From CAZSNT01 sp964607765 (GTDB lineage: Bacteria; Verrucomicrobiota; Lentisphaeria; Oligosphaerales; JABHEG01), in NCBI GenBank assembly GCA_964607765.1, contig CAZSNT010000182.1, positions 1-19,264 of the forward strand: a stretch of DNA of 19,264 nucleotides, given 5' to 3'. The position numbers and the translations under genes are program-made. Below are positions 1 through 7,108 of the stretch, piece after piece (within the stretch, counting starts at the first letter, position 1; each line of letters begins with the position of its first letter). The notes under the pieces are model-generated. The model made no database searches, was not told the DNA's origin, and saw only the letters and a list, made by a program, of their open reading frames with translations.

Positions 1-883
1 CGGAATCCGCTGCGGGGACCTGCACTACCAGGCCTACACGAGCTACAACGCCGATAGCGAAACCTATTTCCTTTGGACCGTACAGGTGAACGAACGGGCC
101 GACTACACGGTCGAGCTTGACTTGAGCGGCATCGACGTGACAGCGGGTACGCCGGTCATCATCAAAGAGGTCAGTGCCGCCAAGTTCGGCGAAGTTGTCT
201 TCAACGGCCGGCTTCCGGTGAGTCGGAAGATCACCGTCATCCAGCCTCGCGCGTCGGCCTGGCAGGTCAGCGTTCCCAAGGCCCGAGGCGTGACGGTGCG
301 GAACTACGGCGCCGCTGCCGATGCGGCGGTGGGGCAGGGCAAGTATGCGACAGAGAACTTCGGCCAGTCGCCCACGTTGCAGGTGCGGCGGCATTCGGAC
401 TCGGACAGGAATCGGATCTCATTCGTCAGATTTGCTGTCGACGACGCCACGAACGACATCCACCGGGCCTTGCTGCGCCTGCACGGTAGGCGGGTCAGCG
501 ATTATGCCTTTGACGACAGTTACACTTTCCGGGTCTATGGATTGGCCGACGCTACGTGGCAGGAGCTCGAACTGAACGCCGACAACGCCCCCGCGGTCTG
601 TCGGACCGTGTCTGCCACGAGGCAGGGGACCATCACCTTGTCCTCGCCGCCGGTGGGACACATGTCTTTCACCAATCAGGCCGGGTTCGCCGAGATAGAC
701 GTAAGCAACTTCGTCAGGGAGCACGCGGACAACGAGCTGACCTTCCTCTTGATTCGCGAGCTGAAATGGCCCGGCGAGGACACGGATTTCGCCGGCGTTG
801 AGCTGGTCTCTCGAGAAGGTCACCCCAACCGTGCGCCGCGACTGCAGATTCTGCACCGACCTGAACCAGCGACTGAGCCATGA
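1..883 (+). CDS. C-terminal part of an exported glycosidase-like protein with a DNRLRE (CBM96-like) module; 5' end outside the window
   Basis: The reading frame is open from base 2 to the TGA at 881-883, so the gene starts before the window. A GTG at 86 is internal and has no ribosome binding site. About 293 residues are visible. Residues 1 to about 95 form a beta-rich region with the phrases GTPVIIKEVSAAKFGEV and QPRASAWQVSVP; these resemble the C-terminal beta-sandwich that follows the TIM barrel in agarase-like GH86/GH39-type enzymes. Residues about 98 to 285 match the DNRLRE/CBM96-like pattern: NYG near the start, a FVRFAVDD strand, an LRLHGRRV strand, a WQELELNADNAP segment, the IDVSNFVRE strand and a terminal APRLQI. 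This module usually serves as a carbohydrate-binding or cell-surface domain. The gene converges on the ThuA-like gene. The catalytic domain is not visible, so the enzyme class is only a guess; the DNRLRE call is firmer. Confidence 0.8.
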   Translation, partial: GIRCGDLHYQAYTSYNADSETYFLWTVQVNERADYTVELDLSGIDVTAGTPVIIKEVSAAKFGEVVFNGRLPVSRKITVIQPRASAWQVSVPKARGVTVRNYGAAADAAVGQGKYATENFGQSPTLQVRRHSDSDRNRISFVRFAVDDATNDIHRALLRLHGRRVSDYAFDDSYTFRVYGLADATWQELELNADNAPAVCRTVSATRQGTITLSSPPVGHMSFTNQAGFAEIDVSNFVREHADNELTFLLIRELKWPGEDTDFAGVELVSREGHPNRAPRLQILHRPEPATEP

Positions 884-964
884 CGCGGTCGGGAGAGGCA
901 TGTGCTCTACTGCAGAGACCATCCACATCGCAGTTCGGCGCCCCCCTTCGCCTCAGCGGCCGCT
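884..964. other. Convergent intergenic gap with no clear terminator
   Basis: This 81-bp gap lies between the stop codons of two convergent genes. The only structure seen is a 10-base palindrome, agcggccgct, at 956-965. It has no loop and no T-run, so it is not a convincing terminator. Confidence 0.5.
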
Positions 965-2020
965 TCAGTCTTGACCCAGGGCATGGTCGGCGGGTTTGAC
1001 GCCCTTGGTAAACGACCGGAACCCGTATGCGGTTGGCTTGTAGGTCCCGACAACGTCGACGTTTGCCTCGGCCGGCACGTCGAGTCCGCAGAGGTGATAG
1101 GATGCGTTGACGATGAGCCGGCGTAGCGCGGCGTTCTCGAAGTCGGTCGACGCGCCGATGGTCGAGTTCAGGGCCGTGCCCGGCTTGCCCCCCGGGACCT
1201 GGTAGGTGCGCAGCCACACGAGCGGCATCATCGGGTCGTTCTTCTTCGTCTGCTTCGTGACGGGGTCGTCCGGACGCAGTCCGAAGAAACGGTCCGGCGT
1301 GCGTTTGCCGGCACGGTCGAGTACCTGCCCGAGGACCAGCTGCTGCCAGCTCTCCGGCACCGGCTGCGGTGTGCGGTAGACATCGGTTGCGCCCCATATC
1401 TCGCCGTCGCCGACGCCGCGCAGGATCGGGTGCTCTTTCGCCGTCGGGACAGTGAGGCCGCGCGTGCTCTGGCCGCGGTGCGCACCGTGGTGCGCGATCC
1501 AGGTCTGGCCGAGCACGGTCTGACCAAAGCCGCCGTGCCAGCCCTTCTCCGGGCCGCGGTAGTGCCAATCGTAGTGCGCGTACGCCTTGTGTTTGCGGAT
1601 GACGAACCCCGCAATCGTCGGACGGATACCGATCACGGGGCGTCCGGAGTTCAGGTAGGCGTCGATCCACTTCATCTGCTCCGGCGGCAGGTCGCGGAAC
1701 CGGACCGAGAGGATCATCAGGTCTGCCTGATCCAGTGCCTCGAGCCCCGGAATGTTGTTGAGGTGGTCCGGGTTGATCTCACCGGTCTTCGGGTCGATGG
1801 CGAACAGCACCGTGCACTCGAACCCGTGCCGTTGCGACAGGATTTTGCCCAGCTGCGGCATGACCTCCTCGGAGCGATACTCCTCGTCGCCGGAGATGAG
1901 CACGATCCGCTTGCCGCGGCCCGGCCCGTCGCCTCCCTCGTAGCGAACCCACTGCTCCGTCGCCGGCACAGCGGCGGCTGCCAACAGACACGGTACGATC
2001 ACGCGCGGAATGGCATTCAT
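965..2020 (-). CDS. ThuA-like domain protein, exported
   Basis: A 351-residue protein with an N-terminal Sec-type signal peptide (a hydrophobic stretch IVPCLLAAAAVPA in residues 8-20). The rest is a ThuA-like fold, a class-I glutamine-amidotransferase-like alpha/beta domain named after a trehalose-utilisation protein. Visible signs are the first strand KRIVLISGDEEYRSEEVMPQ, the LMILSVRFRDLPPEQMKWID helix entry, SGRPVIGIRPT after the second strand, and an HPILRGVGDGEIWGATDVY segment late in the domain. In planctomycete and verrucomicrobial genomes such exported ThuA proteins are common beside sulfatases and glycosidases; their reaction is usually unknown. The ATG at 2018-2020 follows an AAGGGA ribosome binding site. 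A 396-bp gap separates it from the DUF6259 gene upstream, so it may have its own promoter. The family assignment is firm, the function is not. Confidence 0.85.
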   Translation of the reverse strand: MNAIPRVIVPCLLAAAAVPATEQWVRYEGGDGPGRGKRIVLISGDEEYRSEEVMPQLGKILSQRHGFECTVLFAIDPKTGEINPDHLNNIPGLEALDQADLMILSVRFRDLPPEQMKWIDAYLNSGRPVIGIRPTIAGFVIRKHKAYAHYDWHYRGPEKGWHGGFGQTVLGQTWIAHHGAHRGQSTRGLTVPTAKEHPILRGVGDGEIWGATDVYRTPQPVPESWQQLVLGQVLDRAGKRTPDRFFGLRPDDPVTKQTKKNDPMMPLVWLRTYQVPGGKPGTALNSTIGASTDFENAALRRLIVNASYHLCGLDVPAEANVDVVGTYKPTAYGFRSFTKGVKPADHALGQD

Positions 2021-2042
2021 GGCTTCCCTTTCTGTAGGCAGA

Positions 2043-2113
2043 CGTCATTCGGCGCTCTGCGCCGTCATGCGTCTCGCGTCATTTGTGGTCACTGTGCCGG
2101 TCAGGTAATGACG
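2043..2113 (-). promoter_or_regulatory. Cluster of four ATGACG/CGTCAT hexamers upstream of the ThuA-like gene (possible operator)
   Basis: CGTCAT occurs on the + strand at 2043-2048, 2063-2068 and 2077-2082, and in the inverted orientation (ATGACG) at 2108-2113. All lie 23 to 93 bases upstream of the ThuA-like start. A small hairpin sequence, ggcgctctgcgcc (2051-2063), lies between the first two. Four copies of one hexamer in 71 bp is more than chance would usually give. A role as a regulator-binding array is inference. Confidence 0.3.
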
Positions 2114-2361
2114 GGCGGCAGCCCACACGACAGCGCCAGCGAATGAAACGTCTCGTTTTCGTGTCGAATTGACCGCAGCCAGTGGCAGTGGGCGACAGGA
2201 AGTTGTTTCCCAACCACGGAGGTGAGTATAACGCCGGCACGACTTGGAGGCAAAGAAAGGCTGACAATTGTGGCTGTGTCGCTGACCCGCCCGACGCTAC
2301 GGACCGGACACAACAGCGACGAGTCGACAGTGATGCGTGTGTTGGTTGTCACTTCAGCTCG

Positions 2362-2378
2362 CGGACGAGGTCCGTCCG
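2362..2378 (-). terminator. Possible hairpin downstream of the DUF6259 gene
   Basis: cggacg-aggtc-cgtccg is a perfect 6-bp stem with a 5-base loop, about 40 bases past the DUF6259 stop codon. No U-run follows it on the minus strand, so it is at best a weak or factor-assisted terminator. Confidence 0.25.
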
Positions 2379-2416
2379 GGGCCATGCATGATTTGCGACA
2401 TGGAGTGGGCAGGGGG

Positions 2417-5400
2417 TCAGGGGGCCAGCCGAAGCCAGCCAAACGCCGACGAGTCCTTGCCGCCGCAGATGCCCGGAGTCCATTCGAGCCAGCCGCGGAA
2501 CCCGTCCCCGTCGTTGTCGTTGACTGTCAGCGACCACAGCAGTCGCTTCGAGGGAGCGGGTTGCTTCACGCCAATCAGGTCCCACGGCAAGGCGGCCTCG
2601 TAGACCGTCGTGCCTCCTTCGCGGCGCACGCTGAGCTCGCCGACTGCGGCCGGCTTGCGTTCGGGCACCCAGCGGAAGATGATCGGGGTGTCCCCGGCGA
2701 GGGTCAACCCCACTTCACACTCATCGCCTTCATAGCCGGATTCCAGTCGGGGCGTCCCATCGCGGAAGGCGAGTTGGATGCAGTCGCCTTGCCAGATCGC
2801 CGCGTCCGTCTGGTCCTGACAGTGGACGTTGTCACGGACGGCAGCCGCCAGGTACAGGTGTTCGGTGTCCCAGGCCAGCTTCACATGCGCCGAGCAGTCG
2901 GCCGCGCCGCCGTATTGCTTCGCGATTCTGACCGTATCCGAGCTGGGTGCACCGAGGCGGATCGTCGCTGCGTTGGGCCAGTCGTCGAGGCGCCCGTCGA
3001 TGACTGGAGGGGCACGGCGCGTGGGTGCGCTCAGGGCAGGGCGGGATTTGGCGACTGTTATCTGTCTCTGCTCGCCCTGCTCAACGATGTGTACCGAGAT
3101 ACTGGTCTTGAGTGTGGACTTGGCAGGGGGGACTTCGCACCGGAAGAGAAGGCTGCGCCGTTCGCCGGGCTGAAGTCGCCCCAAAGCGACTGCTGCTCCC
3201 GGCTCAGCCGTCCATCCGGGGGGCAGACCAAGGGCCAGCGTGCCCTCACGAGGCATGCGACTGTTGTTACGGACCTCCACCGGTACAAGCAGGCTCTCTC
3301 CTCCCCTGGCTCCTGCCAGCGACCCCATACGCACCTCCAATGCCGGAGTGATCCGGAACCACACGGGGAACGCGCGGCTCAGACCGCTGCGGGGCAGGCC
3401 GACAGTCACGCAACTCTCGGCGAGATCGCCTGCCAGGTCGTCTCCGTCGGGCCAGAAGACGTGCCGCACCTGCCGGGTGTTTCTGCCGGGAACCGTGACG
3501 GTGTCCTCCTGTCCATCAGGCCAGGACAGCGACACGGTTCGCTCCCGGCGTTGGGTGTTGGAGAAGGCCAGCTGCAGTTCGGCGGGTTCTCCTCGCACCA
3601 GGTCCCGGATAGGGAGGGGAGGGGCCAGGTCCAGGCCGAGGCCGGCCAGCTCAGTTCTGAACAGAAACCCCTGTGTTGCCTTTCGGAGATCCGGGTCGCT
3701 GAGACCGTCAACGCTCTTCTCGGCGCTCTTGATGATGTCGTCGGGCCGGCGCGCAGGTCGGATGGCGAAGGCCAGAATCTGGTGCGGGCGCAGCACGTCT
3801 GCCCGTTCGATTGTTCCGGCACGGACGATCTCCCAAGGGGTTGTCCCTCGACCCGTGATGCGCGAGAGAAGCCAGGCTTTGCTGCCATTGGCCTCAATCC
3901 ACCGGCTTGGCTCGAGCAGGTACTCGATGCGGCAGGGCAGGGGGCCGTAATTGACCAGGAAGACCGCGAGCTGGTTGTCGCGTGACCTCCACAACGTGCC
4001 TTGGACGGCCGGCAGTGTGGCGGCGTGTTTCTTGCGCCGGTGCCAGTCTGCGCTGACAAGCGGGACCGGTCGGGTTGGGCGGATCTCGTCAAGCAGCTGC
4101 CCATAGACCATGAACTCCTTCGCAGCCAGGCGGATGCGGCAGAGCTCAAGCTGGAAATCGAGCTTCTCCCGGTGTGACTCGGCGAGGATCCAGTCCCCGT
4201 TCCAGCCCAGTTGACATCCCCACAGGAAGTCACGGCCCTGGGCCATGGCGAAGGCGTTCAGGTCGTCTTTGGCGTCCTGGGGGCTGGTGAAGTAGATGGT
4301 GTAACCTGAATAGACAGCCGGGAGGAGAGGCACGTCGTTGTCGTTGCGCTGAATCCAGGCCAGGTAGCCGTCAATGTTGTCCATGTAAGGCTCGGCTGTG
4401 TTCTCCGTGGTCAGGGCCACATCGTTCGCGGCCGCTTCCCGCTTCAGGCTGTTCAGCATCACACGATAGCCGTCCACCCAATGGCGTCCGCCGCCGAGGG
4501 GATGCCCATGCGCCGGATCGAAGCAGAGCTTCGGGCGGGCAGCGCCGATCTGGTCGAGGTAGATGCCGTTCACTCCGCAGTCGTGGATCAGGCGACGGCA
4601 GACCTCGTTGACTTTGTCTTGCCAGAGGGCCGTGACCGGACACATCGGGGCCAGGCGTCGACCGGATCCGTAGACTTCCGTGTAGGGCTCCATGGACGGC
4701 TGCTTGCAGGCTCCGGTGATGCCGGTTGCGAAGCTGGGGATATCTCGGTCCCAGAGCCTGCCGTTGATGTAAGGCATGACGAGTTGATTGCGGGCAGTCA
4801 GAAAGCGCGTGACGCCGGCGAACCCCGGCTTGGTCGGGAAGTACTCCGGATAGGTATGGTCGAAGGGAATCTGGTGCCAGCAGTACCAATGCACCCCGAC
4901 AGGCACGTCACACAGCGCGTCCGCCTCCATCATCGTGGGCTTGACCTTCTCCGGGGCGCCGTTGAGCAGCATCCAGAGGCCCATCTCCTTGAAACGCAAC
5001 GGGATGTCTTTGCGATCCTGGATCCAGCCTTTGCGGGTCCAGGCCTGCTGCGTGGCCCATTGGCGGTAGATGCGTGCGGCCTGCCACCAGTCCCCGCGAT
5101 AGGCGGCGATCACGACCGGGAAGGAACTCGGGAAATCGGATCCGGGCACACCCATGTCCTCAGCGTAGATGCTGAAGGTGGCATCCTGGTCAGGTGACAC
5201 GTGCAGGTGTTTGGCGCGAGCCTGTCCGTCGTGTGCTCCCAGGTAGAGGCCGGCCTGGCCGCGGTTGAATGCCATGAACTGGGCCGGACAGGCCGTGGAA
5301 GGGTAGGGGACTCCCATCCCCGATTTGTTGCCCTTGACCAACACCCCTCCCCAGTTGCCGCCCGGCCTGAGCAAGTCGGCTGAACCGGGTGGGCTGACCG

Positions 5401-6982
5401 TGCTGAGATACGGGAAGTGCACTTCCCAAAGTCCGAAACGTCTGCTCCGGTTGTCAACGTTGATGCGCCACTCGCTTCCTCCCCGACCGGTCGGGAGTTT
5501 CACGGTGACGGTGACATCGACCACGTCCGTCTCCTGCCCGAGGTCCAGGTCCCGCCAGGTCAACGTCAGTGCTTGTGCCCCCGTCCACTGGTCGAAGACG
5601 GAAGTCAGCGGCCCCGGAGCTCGGTTGTCGAGACAGAGGACGGTCTGGGCCGCGCCTTCTGCCTCTCCTTCCCTGCTTCGGTGTGGTGTTCTGAATTCGA
5701 GCTTCCAGAGGCCGGCGGTCTGTTCCCGCGGGTTGACGAAGCGGGCCCCGTCGCGGAGCAGGTTCTCGATTGCCAGGCAGTCGAACCCCGCCTCCTGTCC
5801 CGCGAAAACCACCCTCATCGCTTCATTCTGCAGTTCGTGGGCTCCAGCCGGCGTTTCGTCACGCCTGTGCACATCGGGATCTCGATCCTGAAGCCGGACA
5901 GCGAGCTGGCGTGTGGGCCCGAGCCATCTCGAATACCAGGCCGGATCACCGGCAGACGGTCCCAGGTAGATTCCCCCGTGTTGCCGGCGGCGGCGTCCGT
6001 TCCACGCGGGGCCGGCGCAGTGTACGTAATAGACAAACTCGTCCGCCGCATCCCAACAGCGGATCGCGTCGAAGCCCACACCGGCGGCGTCAGTCTGTGT
6101 GGCCATCACACCCCACGTGCCGCCATGCCCGACGCTCTTTTGCCCCGGTGACAGCATGGGAATCTCGCGCGGCGGCTCACCCGTCACGAAGCTCGTATAG
6201 TGGAATTCGTCGCGCGAGAGATGGAGGAAATGGAACTCGTTCCAGGGCTCGTCGTCACTCCGTTCCGCTTCCACCGAGACGTCGATCACCGGAGAGTAGG
6301 GGGTGTAGACGTAGCGATAGACTGCCTTGGGGTGGCCGGGAGCCCGGGCGCTGCCGCGTGTGTATGAGAGTCTGCTCTCGACAACGACACGCAGGGGGTC
6401 CCGGAAGACGACTGTCGCGGTTGAGTCCGGGTCTGAGTGGGCGTAGTACTGCTCCCGCGTTTTCCGTCGGTAGAGCCGGTCCAGGAAGTGGAGGGCACCG
6501 TCCCGATTCCCGGACAGTGCGAAGGTCATGTTCTTCGGGAATCCCCCCCCGCCACGACGCGGGTGCTCAACACCGAGATAGGTGTTTCTGATGCCGATGG
6601 TCTTGTCGGAGACCGTGACGTGCAGGTCTCTGTCAGCCGAGGGCAGGGGTGGCGCGTCCTCCTCCGGGACCGTCTTCAACCGGCGGACCGAGCCGGCTGT
6701 CGTGATCCCCGGCAGCAGCCACACCAGCACAGGTTCGGGGCCCGACCGATCCAGGGCGGAAGCTACCGTCCCGATGGCGGTCCCCTCAACGTCCACCTCC
6801 ACAAGCCGCTTCCCCTTCATCGCCGCGGCCTGCCCTTCCGTGACCGTGTGCGAAACAACCTGCTGGAAGCGCTCAACGTGCCCGTTCCGGACCTCGATGC
6901 CAAGCTCTGCGCGGGCACTGAATGCAGTCAGACAAGCAGGGAGGCAGAGCACCGGGGCGAGGCGGCGTATCAGGAAACTCAT
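2417..6982 (-). CDS. Large exported DUF6259-type putative glycoside hydrolase with NEW3-like and C-terminal CBM9-like domains
   Basis: The frame could open at 7102, but the ATG at 6980-6982 is preferred: it has a GGAGGA site 7 bases upstream and starts a signal peptide (MSFLIRRLAPVLCLPACLTAFSARA), giving 1521 residues. Residues about 25 to 620 are beta-rich with mutarotase-like strands. Residues about 660 to 965 form a TIM-barrel-like region typical of DUF6259, with HWYCWHQIPFDHTYPEYFP, GVNGIYLDQIG and TTENTAEPYMDNIDGYL. D810 in YLDQ and E860 in TTENTAEP are candidate catalytic acids by position at strand ends. A beta domain covers about 970 to 1200, a NEW3-like immunoglobulin-type domain about 1210 to 1310 (LGLPPGWTAEP), and a CBM9-like domain about 1324 to 1521 (PPVIDGRLDDWPNA, VKLAWDTEHLYLAAAVRDN). 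It lies 126 bp behind the sulfatase on the same strand, so the two are probably cotranscribed. Substrate unknown; glycan cleavage is inferred from domain architecture and neighbours. Confidence 0.85.
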   Translation of the reverse strand: MSFLIRRLAPVLCLPACLTAFSARAELGIEVRNGHVERFQQVVSHTVTEGQAAAMKGKRLVEVDVEGTAIGTVASALDRSGPEPVLVWLLPGITTAGSVRRLKTVPEEDAPPLPSADRDLHVTVSDKTIGIRNTYLGVEHPRRGGGGFPKNMTFALSGNRDGALHFLDRLYRRKTREQYYAHSDPDSTATVVFRDPLRVVVESRLSYTRGSARAPGHPKAVYRYVYTPYSPVIDVSVEAERSDDEPWNEFHFLHLSRDEFHYTSFVTGEPPREIPMLSPGQKSVGHGGTWGVMATQTDAAGVGFDAIRCWDAADEFVYYVHCAGPAWNGRRRRQHGGIYLGPSAGDPAWYSRWLGPTRQLAVRLQDRDPDVHRRDETPAGAHELQNEAMRVVFAGQEAGFDCLAIENLLRDGARFVNPREQTAGLWKLEFRTPHRSREGEAEGAAQTVLCLDNRAPGPLTSVFDQWTGAQALTLTWRDLDLGQETDVVDVTVTVKLPTGRGGSEWRINVDNRSRRFGLWEVHFPYLSTVSPPGSADLLRPGGNWGGVLVKGNKSGMGVPYPSTACPAQFMAFNRGQAGLYLGAHDGQARAKHLHVSPDQDATFSIYAEDMGVPGSDFPSSFPVVIAAYRGDWWQAARIYRQWATQQAWTRKGWIQDRKDIPLRFKEMGLWMLLNGAPEKVKPTMMEADALCDVPVGVHWYCWHQIPFDHTYPEYFPTKPGFAGVTRFLTARNQLVMPYINGRLWDRDIPSFATGITGACKQPSMEPYTEVYGSGRRLAPMCPVTALWQDKVNEVCRRLIHDCGVNGIYLDQIGAARPKLCFDPAHGHPLGGGRHWVDGYRVMLNSLKREAAANDVALTTENTAEPYMDNIDGYLAWIQRNDNDVPLLPAVYSGYTIYFTSPQDAKDDLNAFAMAQGRDFLWGCQLGWNGDWILAESHREKLDFQLELCRIRLAAKEFMVYGQLLDEIRPTRPVPLVSADWHRRKKHAATLPAVQGTLWRSRDNQLAVFLVNYGPLPCRIEYLLEPSRWIEANGSKAWLLSRITGRGTTPWEIVRAGTIERADVLRPHQILAFAIRPARRPDDIIKSAEKSVDGLSDPDLRKATQGFLFRTELAGLGLDLAPPLPIRDLVRGEPAELQLAFSNTQRRERTVSLSWPDGQEDTVTVPGRNTRQVRHVFWPDGDDLAGDLAESCVTVGLPRSGLSRAFPVWFRITPALEVRMGSLAGARGGESLLVPVEVRNNSRMPREGTLALGLPPGWTAEPGAAVALGRLQPGERRSLLFRCEVPPAKSTLKTSISVHIVEQGEQRQITVAKSRPALSAPTRRAPPVIDGRLDDWPNAATIRLGAPSSDTVRIAKQYGGAADCSAHVKLAWDTEHLYLAAAVRDNVHCQDQTDAAIWQGDCIQLAFRDGTPRLESGYEGDECEVGLTLAGDTPIIFRWVPERKPAAVGELSVRREGGTTVYEAALPWDLIGVKQPAPSKRLLWSLTVNDNDGDGFRGWLEWTPGICGGKDSSAFGWLRLAP

Positions 6983-6989
6983 GCGCTGT

Positions 6990-6995
6990 TCCTCC
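6990..6995 (-). promoter_or_regulatory. Ribosome binding site that sets the DUF6259 start
   Basis: The minus strand reads GGAGGA here, 7 bases before the ATG at 6982. The longer frame start at 7102 has no comparable site and would put 40 hydrophilic residues before the signal peptide. Confidence 0.75.
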
Positions 6996-7108
6996 AGAGC
7001 GTGCTTCAGTCCGGAAAGACTCGAGCTGGGCTGCGTCCGGTAGGGGGCCGCACGCAGTTGCTCGTTATTGGTCATTGGCAGCTTGCCCCCGGCCCAAGTC
7101 ATTCCTGG

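Larger units (their letters stand above)
2021..2416. other. 396-bp intergenic region between DUF6259 stop and ThuA-like start
   Basis: No gene is supported here. The short open frames have no family resemblance and no good ribosome binding site. It holds a hairpin downstream of the DUF6259 gene (2362-2378) and a cluster of CGTCAT hexamers just upstream of the ThuA-like start, listed separately. It is the likely place for the promoter of the ThuA-like gene, but I cannot point to convincing -35 and -10 boxes. Confidence 0.5.

Noticed and set aside
956..965. Palindrome agcggccgct between the convergent genes as a terminator
   Set aside because: It has no loop and no T-run.
1430..2146. 238-codon + strand frame over the ThuA-like gene
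   Set aside because: Shadow of the ThuA-like gene; it has no recognisable product.
2101..2442. 113-codon minus-strand frame in the gap before the ThuA-like gene
   Set aside because: It overlaps the end of the DUF6259 gene, lacks a ribosome binding site and shows no domain or membrane pattern.
2222..3985. 587-codon open frame on the + strand antisense to the DUF6259 gene
   Set aside because: The opposite strand encodes the CBM9-like and NEW3-like domains; this frame has no family resemblance.
6983..7102. 40-residue N-terminal extension of the DUF6259 protein
   Set aside because: It would bury the signal peptide behind a hydrophilic leader, and the GGAGGA site supports the start at 6982.
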